DNA of 64,000 nucleotides from Lewinellaceae bacterium. GTDB taxonomy: Bacteria > Bacteroidota > Bacteroidia > Chitinophagales > Saprospiraceae. The notes under the pieces are model-generated. The model was not told the DNA's origin. It saw only the letters and a program-made list of their open reading frames with translations, and did not search any database. The stretch covers positions 1,922,001-1,986,000 of the forward strand of contig JACJYL010000001.1 in NCBI GenBank assembly GCA_020636105.1. The letters are read 5' to 3'. Of the stretch, positions 36,301 through 44,897 are shown piece by piece (within the stretch, counting starts at the first letter, position 1; the number at the start of each line of letters is the position of its first letter). The translations under genes were made by a program, and so were the position numbers.

Positions 36301-37280
36301 ATTTGCGTATCGGATAAAGGGGACACCTTTATTTTGTCATAGATTAGATTTTTTGAAGCGTCTACGATAATGTTTAAAGCATAATCTCTTACCGTAGCCA
36401 AAATCTTTACACTTCCTGTTCTTTCTTCTTTTAAAAGGTTGATTAGGAATTCATAGTGTTTTGTAGCTCTATTGGCATCATCAATAAGAAGAATATAGTC
36501 TTTTTCTCTTTGCAGATGAACCCTAATATCTTCGTAGATTGGACACCCTTTATTATCTATGCAGATAGGAGTGTATGTAGAATTTGAATTGCAAAACTGG
36601 CTGAGAACTTCTAAAGCTAACCTTGATTTACCTACACCCGGATTTCCTTCGATTATTAGCAAGTTACACTTTCCTAAAATGGAAAGTGCTTCATGAATTT
36701 CATTCTCCCTGAAATATAGTTTATTACTTAATCCAGTTGCCAGTTTACCTTTTTCATATTCTTTTATAAAGTTCGTTGGAGTAAGAAGCTGTTGGGTATC
36801 TATGGGGACACCTAAAATGCTACCCAAATTAGGGTGAAATAGAGCTGCTTTTGTTAATTGGTCAATTCCATGTGCTTCAAATTCAGCTCCATGAGCTGCA
36901 CATTTTTGACTTAGTTCGTTGTGTTCATCAACTTTCAGTTTTTGGGTAAAACACAGAATTACTTTTTTAACTTGACTATTTTTTATTTTGCTTTTACTTT
37001 CATCAAAACAATCGTCAACGTCGCTGGACAACTTCTCAAAGAAACTCTTGGCTTCGCCCAATCTATCTTTTGTAGTGTACTCTACAAAAACATATTCATG
37101 ATTGTCTATAGGAATGTAGGTGTCGGGAGTGCCTTTCCTTGCTTTCTCTTTGCCGATTACTGAACCAGAGGATGTAAGAAAATCATATCCCTTCCAAAAG
37201 AAATAATCATTGCAAAAAACCTGAAATTTTGCTCCATTGATTCCTAATAGGGATTGTTCAATTAGTTGAATTTTTGACAT
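33393..37280 (-). CDS. Nuclease-STAND NTPase (Avs-like)
   Basis: A 1295-residue protein, first in its operon. Residues 15-110 resemble a restriction-endonuclease fold with GTPDTYIPI (D53) and VFVEYTTKD (E67). Residues 190-400 are a STAND NTPase: Walker A IIEGNPGVGKSRLA (about 210-222), Walker B DYILLIDDANRA (261-272), sensor ILATVRD and a G-x-P motif (QGNPRLA). The rest is a long helical sensor region. Such proteins (antiviral STANDs) recognise phage proteins and activate their N-terminal nuclease. The C-terminal sensor is not one I can assign to a known Avs type. Confidence 0.85.
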   Translation of the reverse strand: MSKIQLIEQSLLGINGAKFQVFCNDYFFWKGYDFLTSSGSVIGKEKARKGTPDTYIPIDNHEYVFVEYTTKDRLGEAKSFFEKLSSDVDDCFDESKSKIKNSQVKKVILCFTQKLKVDEHNELSQKCAAHGAEFEAHGIDQLTKAALFHPNLGSILGVPIDTQQLLTPTNFIKEYEKGKLATGLSNKLYFRENEIHEALSILGKCNLLIIEGNPGVGKSRLALEVLSQFCNSNSTYTPICIDNKGCPIYEDIRVHLQREKDYILLIDDANRATKHYEFLINLLKEERTGSVKILATVRDYALNIIVDASKNLIYDKIKVSPLSDTQIREILESDDFKITNRIFSDVIVRVAQGNPRLALMAAKVALDKQNLSAFNEIPKIYDSYYDEVVKEIGKLEDITFLKVLGIISFFKTIGKGYRNNEGIFSAFGLSENEFWEKVIILHQMELVDLFDNEVVKISDQILATYFFYKTFIRDGILSFSTLITHFYENEYRRFRDMVYPVTNTFGFEHIKKQIRGSLDQAWIYFEDDELLLLKFLSLFWIFNQEKVLAHIGNQVANIPQDPTENYVFEKDKNDVFWDADDKDYFGVLKQFLKFPYPSNNFNFALDLTFSYLEKQPAYIAEFVHHTKGELSFDKGDYQFGFFRQKTLFDKLFEAISNGRTPKLFRGIFYHIVNTFLQTAFQKSDGLDRDNSFTMYTFSIPDIPPIADFRKKIWNFLFEEFDNHRMNIVETLSEYITKYNIWGVREINNKKSFWEQDSKILLPFIDQNFDPGSYKECKTAQGYFKELERLDISFDKSLKLKFINNKFELVLKLDQELINGRPKYEIPDDPKFKKENGQTDWKAVDNQKYEELEEFVLRYKFEDYKHLWLDVNELWEDEKDGKKGSIEFSFSQILRILSIKDVSTFLKLMEYILEDKGFSENFSANYCNNITGNALKSLNDNHDQLFRLINKFDSRSILHWKFAFFRQLKGKYANAFYTKQLFKCIKQIEGSWFFFNLDFLANYHYQPNIFDVIKGWFSGKVRNANRNIYTKVASILLEKIQTNKAKISFGWEFISKHSDKFSSNLNFLKQVYFSNFKNSQNFDYDGAEMKTLYDLCPNFLIDFLNEFYDSKFSRLRSELPIHNFKFVWDFENYAEAIDSLMGFAIEKKLVLMDWEHFANKFFVANDPEQIDKRLNYIKYFIERNVENKETIQLIFNVILYSFPDKMLEYLKQFLEINQDPVIFESLSFHTNGVYSGSRIPIIEGRINFLNQVEQMLESLSNSRNFIKHRAFIKNKIEKLKKDIGWERKSEFEDFFR

Positions 37281-37925
37281 AATTAGTTTTCAATCAAATA
37301 AATATACAATAGTATTTATTACATCATATTTAATTCCAATTAAAAATTTCGTGTCAGAATGTCTATATATTGATAAAAAAAAGCACAATACACCTTCGAA
37401 AATTTCATTAACTGACTTTTTGACACAACATGTAACACCTGTTGCGCAATAAATTTTCACAAAATTCGGAACAAAGCAGACAATGCCAAATATTACTATT
37501 TTTTCTGCGGTAGTGACAACTTCAAACTGTACGCCTATTATTGATTTTAAATTTTCCCAATTTCAACCAATCTCACCTATAATGAACGAACTCATTAATG
37601 ATGCAATTGAGAGCTAAAGAGTAAGTTTTGCTAACAGTAGGAGAATGAAATACTAGAAAAGAAAAAAACCGCCAAATTACTCGAAAAGGTAACTTACATC
37701 TATTAAAGGAGGATCGAAACCCCGTTCCAATTGGGGCAAGGTTATAGAACTTTCTTTATTCTTGGAAAGTGCTACTTCGAGGCTTCTTTCTTTTTTTGCG
37801 CCAAATATAACCTTCGAAAAACTATAATCAATAATCAACTTTAATTGAATCTAATAGTTGACTCTAAGATCATACAAGGGGTTCTATTCCATGTTCTCCT
37901 GCCTACAAATATTAAAATCTCCCTT
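37281..37925. other. A+T-rich intergenic region upstream of the STAND operon
   Basis: 645 bases without a credible gene. It should carry the promoter of the leftward STAND operon. A small hairpin-like element (CCCC, then GGGG about 9 bases later, near 37718-37734) is visible, but no clear RNA gene or terminator. The region may be the scar between two acquired modules. Confidence 0.45.
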
Positions 37926-38921
37926 TTAAGGGAACTGCATTACATACAATGTCCCTTGCAGTGGTGGATTTCCGACCAAAGTTGACCCATTTGAAGATGA
38001 ACTAACATAACAATCATCGAACATGTACGAAAATTTCTTTGCTTTTACTTCAATTATGTAAGTGCCTTCAGTTAATATTTTTATTACTGAAAAATTATAG
38101 GCATTAACCGAAAATATAACACTAGGACTATTTTGGACAGGAACTCTTCTTCCAGTTCCTTCTTGAACATTATTAATAAATATTGCTACATCAACAAACC
38201 CAACTGCTGTATTATCTGAATCGTTTAATTGTATCCCTCCTTCTGTTTGGATAAGTACTTTGTGGGTACTTCCTTGGGGAACAGTAATGATGGTAGTTAA
38301 TCCAGGTATAAGCGTATAATTTAAAACAGAGTTATTTGCTATTAATGATTCTGAACCTAAACCAAAATTAATAATTGGACTATTCCCTGCGGGTCCCGTT
38401 AAACCTTGTGGCCCTGTTAGAGATTCTAAAAAATCAAGTTCTGTTCCTGTATTCCCGGAATTTAACCAAATTTGATAGGCACTTAATCCATCTTGTCCAT
38501 CAGTTCCTGGCAGACCTTGGGGACCAGGAGTTCCAGAATTCTCAGCATATAGTGCATATGGTACACTCATCAATTGACTCGTACCTGATATTGTGTAATT
38601 ATTTCCACCTGTAGGATCAGTTTCAGTTTTGATAAAATATGGTCCATTTGCCCAGTCGATCAAATCAAATCCATCTCCTCCTCCAATTTCTAATGACACT
38701 AATCCATTGGCATTTGTATTTTGTGTGTGGGTTTCAATGTAAACTACCGGGCCCAAAACCGAACCTTGAATAATACTGATCTGCACTCCTACGGCTGTAT
38801 TAGTTACAAGGGAATTATTGCTATCCCGAATTACAGCCTGATAACTCATTCTCTGTGGGCTTTGAGCCCAGCCAAACGTGGTAAATGTTAATAAAGCTAA
38901 AACAGCAAATATCTCTCTCAT
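37926..38921 (-). CDS. Secreted protein with short collagen-like (GxY) repeat
   Basis: A 331-residue protein with a signal peptide (MREIFAVLALLTFTTFGWA), an N-terminal domain starting QSPQRMSYQAVIRDSNN that it shares with the 736-residue protein at 41018, a tail-fibre-like stretch with G-x-Y triplets (GPQGLPGTDGQDGLSAYQIW) and a beta-rich C-terminal part. Such proteins are frequent in Saprospiraceae and sit on the cell surface. It follows a T9SS-sorted small protein after five bases, mirroring the pair at 41018-43728. Function is unknown; adhesion is a guess. Confidence 0.8.
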   Translation of the reverse strand: MREIFAVLALLTFTTFGWAQSPQRMSYQAVIRDSNNSLVTNTAVGVQISIIQGSVLGPVVYIETHTQNTNANGLVSLEIGGGDGFDLIDWANGPYFIKTETDPTGGNNYTISGTSQLMSVPYALYAENSGTPGPQGLPGTDGQDGLSAYQIWLNSGNTGTELDFLESLTGPQGLTGPAGNSPIINFGLGSESLIANNSVLNYTLIPGLTTIITVPQGSTHKVLIQTEGGIQLNDSDNTAVGFVDVAIFINNVQEGTGRRVPVQNSPSVIFSVNAYNFSVIKILTEGTYIIEVKAKKFSYMFDDCYVSSSSNGSTLVGNPPLQGTLYVMQFP

Positions 38922-38926
38922 TATTC

Positions 38927-39463
38927 TTAGTTTTTAATGATTTTAAAAATTACCAACTGCTTGCTATTTTCTAGTACTTTTAGAAAATAAGTAGCTGCTA
39001 CAAGGTTATTTGTAGGGATATTTGTATAAGGCTGAGAAAGTACTTCCCCAAGTAAAAGTTTTCCATTTATATCGAAAAGCTGATATGACAAATTTTCTAA
39101 GCTATGATTTTCAATACTCAGTATTAGAAAATCAACTGTTGGGTTGGGGTAAACCTTACATGCAGGAAAAAAAGGTTTAACACCCACCAAACTTGTCACT
39201 ATAGAAATTTCAAACGGTTGTTGCACACCCAGTATCGCCGAGCCATTTATACCTATATTGGATGTATAAACAATTTGGCCAACTGAATAACTCACTGCCC
39301 CCCCTTCACCAAAAGCATCCCTTCCTGTAGTCAAAGTTGCTTCTTGTGCTTGTAAAAATGAGAACCCAAAGGCCAAAAAGAGAAAGGCACAAATTTCAAC
39401 CTTTATTAGTCTGCCTTTACCATACCTTTTTGAAGCCATTAATGTGAGTAAATTCATCTTCAA
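38927..39463 (-). CDS. Small secreted protein with T9SS type A sorting domain
   Basis: A 178-residue protein with an N-terminal hydrophobic signal at about 23-40 and a beta-rich middle (SYSVGQIVYTSNIGINGSA). The C-terminal region has the type A sorting pattern: KVYPNPTVDFLILSIEN, LFDINGKLLL, ATYFLKVLENSKQLVIFKIIK. The type IX secretion system exports it and probably attaches it to the surface. It pairs with the collagen-like protein just downstream and is a paralogue of the protein at 43225. Either of two ATGs could be the start. Confidence 0.85.
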   Translation of the reverse strand: MKMNLLTLMASKRYGKGRLIKVEICAFLFLAFGFSFLQAQEATLTTGRDAFGEGGAVSYSVGQIVYTSNIGINGSAILGVQQPFEISIVTSLVGVKPFFPACKVYPNPTVDFLILSIENHSLENLSYQLFDINGKLLLGEVLSQPYTNIPTNNLVAATYFLKVLENSKQLVIFKIIKN

Positions 39464-39509
39464 ATCCTTTTATTGATTCTTTGTGGAACACAAATTTTAT
39501 TTTATTTCC

Positions 39510-40355
39510 TTATCGAATTCCAAAGTCAAATACCTTATTATTATTGAAACTGGATGGCGTTGAACTCGCATATAAAAAACAATATTCACCTTGCCTTAAT
39601 AGCCTGGAAAATGATACCTTAAAAATTCCCTCACCCACTTCAATATAATCAAATGGGATCTTATCCTTTTCCGGAATTCCGGCGGAAAAATTATAAGCAT
39701 TTGAATTGCCAACAATCATTTCCCTGATACTTCTCTTTTCTGTTAATTTTACTAAAACAAATTCATTCGGAGAAGTAGCTGATGCAAAAAACCAGTTATC
39801 AGAATTAAAATTATCGCTGTTTTTAAAATAGAAATAAAACTCTGGACCATTATTATTAATCTGTATATTGCTATTTTCACCAGAAAGGGTGGACTTAACT
39901 TTGTTTTTCGCTAATCCATAGGTGGCACGCTGAGCAAGTGCGGTGCCCAATCCCCCTGACTTCGTCCCAGAAATTACCGTCGGATCAACTCTTCTTATTG
40001 GATTTATACTATCCTGGGGATTATAATAATAAATACCTACATCCCTCATTGTCAGAGGATCATTATAATCTTTTTCCTTTGCCAAAGCAACCTGGACCTC
40101 ATTGTCCTTATCGATCATTTTACTGATAACTTCAGCAGGTACACCTTCACTACTCAGCTCAATTAAGCCATCGGTACTAACATCAAAAACACCATAACTT
40201 GTTTGGATTTTACTTATGACTACCGAAGGCTCCAAACCTATTTTACAAAGCATAACTACTTTTTCATTTGTTAAGGTGTCAACCCTGGTTTGTCCAGACA
40301 CATAATGAAAGCTGATGATTGAAATTAAGAGGAAAATTACTTTTTTCATTTTCAT
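39510..40355 (-). CDS. Secreted hypothetical protein
   Basis: A 281-residue protein with a signal peptide (MKMKKVIFLLISIISFHYVSG) and a helical N-terminal motif seen in other Bacteroidota secreted proteins (LTNEKVVMLCKIGLEPSVVI, VSTDGLIELSSEGVPAEVIS). The C-terminal half is beta-rich and ends with the strand VFDFGIR. I do not recognise a catalytic site. It is in the same orientation as its neighbours, in the secreted-protein block of the island. Confidence 0.75.
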   Translation of the reverse strand: MKMKKVIFLLISIISFHYVSGQTRVDTLTNEKVVMLCKIGLEPSVVISKIQTSYGVFDVSTDGLIELSSEGVPAEVISKMIDKDNEVQVALAKEKDYNDPLTMRDVGIYYYNPQDSINPIRRVDPTVISGTKSGGLGTALAQRATYGLAKNKVKSTLSGENSNIQINNNGPEFYFYFKNSDNFNSDNWFFASATSPNEFVLVKLTEKRSIREMIVGNSNAYNFSAGIPEKDKIPFDYIEVGEGIFKVSFSRLLRQGEYCFLYASSTPSSFNNNKVFDFGIR

Positions 40356-40413
40356 ACAATTTATTTTGAACTTATATTTAATAAACCAGTCATCTAATGT
40401 TATTGCCCGTTTT

Positions 40414-40767
40414 TCATGAACTTGACATTGCTTTTAGATTCCTCATTGTATCTGTTGCGATATCTTTATTATAATCCTTTACGAGGCCGGCAAGTCTAAA
40501 CAAGTCAATTAACCACCAAATGAAAAAACCACCACCGGTTAACCAAAATACTATTTGTAATCCCCACTTTCCCAAGTAACCGTAATGCATTGCAAGAATG
40601 ACTAAAAGGAATAAATATGCAAGTCCAACAGATTTTGATTTCCTTTTATACTCTTCAACAAATTCCTCTTGTCTCTGGGCAGGCATTTTAGCCAATTCAT
40701 TTTTTACCATTGAAGGCAAATTGCCAGCAATTGAAGCTGGAATGTAAAATTTCTGTTGTTGTTCCAT
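40414..40767 (-). CDS. TM2-domain-like small membrane protein
   Basis: A 117-residue protein with a polar N-terminus and two membrane segments (SVGLAYLFLLVILAMHYGYL and GLQIVFWLTGGGFFIWWLI) followed by DLFRLAGLVKDYN. The GGGFFIWWLIDLFR turn is the signature of the TM2 family. Function of TM2 proteins in bacteria is not established. Confidence 0.8.
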   Translation of the reverse strand: MEQQQKFYIPASIAGNLPSMVKNELAKMPAQRQEEFVEEYKRKSKSVGLAYLFLLVILAMHYGYLGKWGLQIVFWLTGGGFFIWWLIDLFRLAGLVKDYNKDIATDTMRNLKAMSSS

Positions 40768-41017
40768 TTTAATATCTTTTAAATTATCTAATTTTCTAGT
40801 TGTTTTACTATGTTGTTTTCCTCTTGTTATCGAAAAAATTATGGCTTCTACTCTTTATAATTCCATAATATTTATCCATTGAAGAGTACGTAACAATTAT
40901 TCTCGTAGTCAGGTTAGCTGAAAGATCATGAGTTTATCCAAACTTTAACAACTTAAAAACCAGCTATATACTTCCAAAACCAATCGAAAAATATGCCTTA
41001 ATGACTTCAGTAGATTT

Positions 41018-43228
41018 TTATTTTTGGGCAACCTTTGTTTTTATGAATCCTGTTTTCTTTGACCAAGTCCAACCACTTTTAATGTCAGGTGGAGAATTAG
41101 GAGGGATTTCATTAGAATTCTGCTGTAATTGAATCCTTTTTGAAAGGTCTTTATTTAATGATTCTCTAATTTCATTTCCTTTTTTAGCACCATAACTTCC
41201 ACGACTTTTCTCTATTTTTTCATCGGAGTTTGCATCATGAATAAAATAATCAAATGGAATATCTTTTCCCTGGTCTTTTTCAAAATCTAGTATGAACATC
41301 CCATCTGACACATTACTTACCCAGTAATTACCGGCATTTCCCCTAAGGGTAATAAATATTCTCGAATCAGGTTTTACAGAAGCATCTTTCACTTTAACTG
41401 AATTACTACCTTTTGAAACAAAAAAACTGCCTCCTCCAGAAGGGTTATTCGAGTTTGTTCTCGGATTGTACCAACCTGGCTCAACTATACAAAGTATTTT
41501 CCCGGTACCGATACTGTTAAATTTTTCTAATGCCCGGCCTACAATAAAACAAGGTTTGTCTGCTCTCATCACATAGCCTCGCATTGAGGAGGATGTCAGG
41601 TAATCTCCAATTTTTATTGGACCATTTTCCCCGCACACTTTTACTGGAACGCGGCCTGTTAACGATACAGGAACTCCATTTGGGGCATTTAGTGTAATAG
41701 TTGGGTTTGACGAGTGAACTCCTAGAATAAAGGGATTATTTTCTTTTTCACAAATTGTATAACTATTGGACTCTTTTGATGAAATCGCAATTAAATCACC
41801 TGGCTCGGTTTCTTCTTCAACTATAAAGTACTCTGCAACATCTCCCAATAAGACATTTGATCCAGCAAAAATATTTTTTTCAGCATAAATATTTCCCTCG
41901 GAAAACTGGCCTCCAACAATTCCTACACCACGAGCAACAACATTAAAGCCGTATAATTCAAAAGTACTAGATCCCGTTGAAGAACTTTCCATCCCTACAA
42001 ATCGGAACCGAATCCAATTTCCAAATACCTCGGGAGGGAATTCGGAGTATGCAACTCTAAAAAACCATGTATCATAAATACCATTCCAACAAGCTTGATA
42101 ATCACTTGAGCTACATGTGGTATCACATCCATAGGCATTATCAGGATATTCACCAAACGTAAAGGAATTTATTTTGGTCCATTCCCCCTCGCCAATTCTA
42201 TATTCAAGGAATACTCCATCATAATTATTCTGCAAATCACAATAAAAAGTTCCTTCAACCAATAATGTGGAAGAAATTGATGGAGCCCAAACCCAAGGGG
42301 AGTAAGCGTAGCTTCGGTTATAACTTCCTTGACTTTGATAATACAATAGCCCTGAATCATTTCCAAAACCATCAACAAACCATTGGGTGTAGGGGTAGTC
42401 CCCAGTACCACAATCACTATCTACCGTCCAGGCTTCTGTTCCGCTTAGGTAAGAGAGTTTATAAAGTGGTATATTGGAATAGCTTGGAGAGCTAGATGGT
42501 TCAGATGGATTACCTACTTTTAAATAGCCTGAAACCTGTGTATTACCCTCAACATCCAACTTGTCATTGGGATTAATATTTCCGATCCCCACATTTGTCC
42601 CGTCATCGAATATTACTGAATTACCAATATTTGTTCCATCAGGGGTAAACTTTGCAACATAGTTTACCTGGCCATCAATTGTTAGAGAGGACAGATATAC
42701 CGTACCACCGTTGTTCGACAAGGTTAGCGTATTCCCATTGAGTGTAAGCTGTTGAATTTCATTGGTGTTACTTAAATCCCCCTGATTTACAATTGTATTG
42801 TCCTCTATTAAAATTCCCTCCCCTGCATTATACTCTACACCTGAATTGGCCGCATTCTGCGCAAATAAAGCATAAGGTACGCTTACCATCTCCGTTATTG
42901 GGCCAGGAATACCATTAATTGTAGTCTTTATATATTTCGAACCTGAGGCCCAATCTATTGCAGCAAAATCAATTGGATTATTTTTTCCAATAGTAATATT
43001 AAACAGACCTGTTTCAGCTTCTGGGGAAACAGAATGAACTTCACTGAAATCAGGTACGCCGCTACCCATACTATTTGAGAATATCTCAATCAATATTGAG
43101 AGTGGCATACTTATCGGATTACCTAACTCATCCCTCATTACTGCCTGATAATTAATTCCTTGAGGTACTTGAGCGCTTAATATGACTATAAAAAAGAAAA
43201 ATATAAAGACGGAAATAATTGTTCTCAT
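41018..43228 (-). CDS. Large secreted beta-rich protein (tail-fibre-like)
   Basis: A 736-residue protein with a signal peptide (MRTIISVFIFFFFIVILSA). The N-terminal domain (QVPQGINYQAVMRDELGNP) matches that of the 331-residue protein at 37926. The middle is repetitive and beta-rich (NGNTLTLSNNGGTVYLSS). Near residues 460-590 is a stretch (VLLGDVAEYFIVEEE, IKIGDYLTSSSMRGYVMRA) that resembles C-terminal domains of phage-like tail-fibre proteins. Its ATG overlaps the stop of the upstream T9SS-sorted gene by four bases. It is likely a surface-exposed protein; its partner is probably the T9SS protein. Confidence 0.8.
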   Translation of the reverse strand: MRTIISVFIFFFFIVILSAQVPQGINYQAVMRDELGNPISMPLSILIEIFSNSMGSGVPDFSEVHSVSPEAETGLFNITIGKNNPIDFAAIDWASGSKYIKTTINGIPGPITEMVSVPYALFAQNAANSGVEYNAGEGILIEDNTIVNQGDLSNTNEIQQLTLNGNTLTLSNNGGTVYLSSLTIDGQVNYVAKFTPDGTNIGNSVIFDDGTNVGIGNINPNDKLDVEGNTQVSGYLKVGNPSEPSSSPSYSNIPLYKLSYLSGTEAWTVDSDCGTGDYPYTQWFVDGFGNDSGLLYYQSQGSYNRSYAYSPWVWAPSISSTLLVEGTFYCDLQNNYDGVFLEYRIGEGEWTKINSFTFGEYPDNAYGCDTTCSSSDYQACWNGIYDTWFFRVAYSEFPPEVFGNWIRFRFVGMESSSTGSSTFELYGFNVVARGVGIVGGQFSEGNIYAEKNIFAGSNVLLGDVAEYFIVEEETEPGDLIAISSKESNSYTICEKENNPFILGVHSSNPTITLNAPNGVPVSLTGRVPVKVCGENGPIKIGDYLTSSSMRGYVMRADKPCFIVGRALEKFNSIGTGKILCIVEPGWYNPRTNSNNPSGGGSFFVSKGSNSVKVKDASVKPDSRIFITLRGNAGNYWVSNVSDGMFILDFEKDQGKDIPFDYFIHDANSDEKIEKSRGSYGAKKGNEIRESLNKDLSKRIQLQQNSNEIPPNSPPDIKSGWTWSKKTGFIKTKVAQK

Positions 43229-43728
43229 TGTTTAACGATTTTAATAGTTTTTGAAATTAGTCTGTCATCCGATGTTAAAGTCAATATATAAACACCAGTT
43301 ACCATCCATTGTAGCTTCAGAGGTGAATAGTCAAAAGAACCAGAGCGGAGCTTTTCCCCAAGCATGTTTGTAAATTGAAAGGTTTGAAAACGAGTGAAGT
43401 TTGTTTCGATCTTTAGGCTTTGTGATACAGGGTTGGGATATACTCTGATATAATAGTAATCATCAAAATCACTCTCCTCCATATTCACTCCTAAAGCATA
43501 CCAAGGTTGGATAACACCCGCGGTAAAATAATTATTTAAACCTGGGTTGCCTGTAATGTTTGTAACAACCTCTCCCATTGAAAATTCAATACGATTATTG
43601 TCTGAAATTGGAATAATACCACCTGAAGTATTCAATGCTTGCTGGGCTTGTATAAAACATGGCCAGACAAAACAGAAAACAACTATTATCTGTGTTAGGA
43701 CTACGCAAAAGCTTTTTTTAGTCATCAT
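43225..43728 (-). CDS. Small secreted protein with T9SS type A sorting domain
   Basis: A 167-residue protein with a hydrophobic signal (about 8-28), a beta-rich middle (NNRIEFSMGEVVTNITG) and the C-terminal sorting pattern YIRVYPNPVSQSLKIET, FTNMLGEKLRSG and GVYILTLTSDDRLISKTIKI. It is a paralogue of the 178-residue protein at 38927. Its stop overlaps the start of the 736-residue gene, so the two are translationally coupled. Confidence 0.85.
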   Translation of the reverse strand: MMTKKSFCVVLTQIIVVFCFVWPCFIQAQQALNTSGGIIPISDNNRIEFSMGEVVTNITGNPGLNNYFTAGVIQPWYALGVNMEESDFDDYYYIRVYPNPVSQSLKIETNFTRFQTFQFTNMLGEKLRSGSFDYSPLKLQWMVTGVYILTLTSDDRLISKTIKIVKQ

Positions 43729-43900
43729 TTTTATTTTGATTGTTCAAAAGGGAATTTTACTATTTATATGGTGCAAAGCAGTATTACCAATAGACCTGGA
43801 AATTAAAAAACATAAGTTGGCTTCGAAACCTTTCAATTTGAAGTTTTTTATGAAATAAAACTTCCCTCAACAGATTGTAGATGTCAAGTTATTTACAACC

Positions 43901-44869
43901 TCACCAAAGCCACCCTTTAAAAATCAAATTCAATCCAAAATCAGGTTGATTTTCTGCTTGAGCAACACCAATTTTTCTAACAGTCTCCAAGTAATAGGCA
44001 TGTGCTTCTCTATTATCTTCATAAACTTTTCGATCCCATTGTTCTAATTCGATCATTTTTCCATAGATCTCCTCACTCAATTGATTACCTTCTTCCGCAC
44101 ATTTAGCATCAACAGGAATTAATGCTAATATGGCAGATGCCTCATCGGCACCTGAACGGTTAGGTTGAGCAGACCACCCTGCTCTCGCTTGTTGTACTAA
44201 AGTTTTGCAATTCCTTTCAATCGTAGATTTGTAAATCACTTTTGATTTACTAACAGCTTTTTCAAAACATTCTTTACACACTTCAGGCACATTCAAAAGG
44301 AGCGAAAGCGCAGCTTCTCCCTGTCCAGTATTTTCAAGCATATCCGCTTTACTTAGAATGAAGTCACAACGACTATTAAAAAAGGAAACAATACCTTGTC
44401 TGCCTTTTTTTACAAATTGGGACAAATCGGGAGCATTGACATTAAATGCCCGGATGGCTGAGGTGTATGCTTCTACATCTGAATATCCGAGACCGGTTGT
44501 ATTTATTGAAGCAGTTGAAAAAACAGTTTTTGTACCGTAATCGGCTATGTATAATGTGGTTTGCAATTTGATTTTAATCATTGCCGGAGCGGTAGAAGTC
44601 AATAATTTTTCGATAACCACTGGACGAGCAACTAACAGGAATTGTGGCTGAAAGGGCATCCCACCAAAACCATGTGAATTTGCAATGAGTTGAAGCTGGT
44701 TTGACAATATAGGCCTTACTGAAACGGGTATTTCAGTTAATTCTTCTGGAACAATTGGCGTAATTGCTATCCGTTCTGCATCAGAAAGGCTATATTGAGT
44801 TTGTTGGGCAGCAATAAAATTGAAAAACAACAACCCAATGGAAAAAAGAAATATCTTTTTATCTATCAT
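43901..44869 (-). CDS. Secreted hypothetical protein, last gene of a four-gene envelope operon
   Basis: A 322-residue protein with a signal peptide (MIDKKIFLFSIGLLFFNFIAA). The N-terminal part reads QFLLVARPVVIEKLLTSTAP, then a strand pair (TTLYIADYGTKTVFSTASI), resembling assembly-type lipoproteins; the rest is helical with several cysteines (VPEVCKECFEKA). It ends an operon of four secreted proteins (48167 to 43901, gaps of 12-33 bases). I do not recognise a family with confidence. Confidence 0.75.
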   Translation of the reverse strand: MIDKKIFLFSIGLLFFNFIAAQQTQYSLSDAERIAITPIVPEELTEIPVSVRPILSNQLQLIANSHGFGGMPFQPQFLLVARPVVIEKLLTSTAPAMIKIKLQTTLYIADYGTKTVFSTASINTTGLGYSDVEAYTSAIRAFNVNAPDLSQFVKKGRQGIVSFFNSRCDFILSKADMLENTGQGEAALSLLLNVPEVCKECFEKAVSKSKVIYKSTIERNCKTLVQQARAGWSAQPNRSGADEASAILALIPVDAKCAEEGNQLSEEIYGKMIELEQWDRKVYEDNREAHAYYLETVRKIGVAQAENQPDFGLNLIFKGWLW

Positions 44870-44897
44870 GATAATTAATTTTAGAATTATCCAATTT

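Noticed and set aside
28073..37280. A canonical single-type CBASS operon
   Set aside because: The operon starts with a STAND nuclease and includes DUF6602, and Cap2/Cap3 are absent, so it does not fit a standard CBASS type. It is described as a composite instead.
37709..37745. Structured RNA near CCCC/GGGG hairpin
   Set aside because: The stem is short and no known RNA family pattern or U-tract could be seen.
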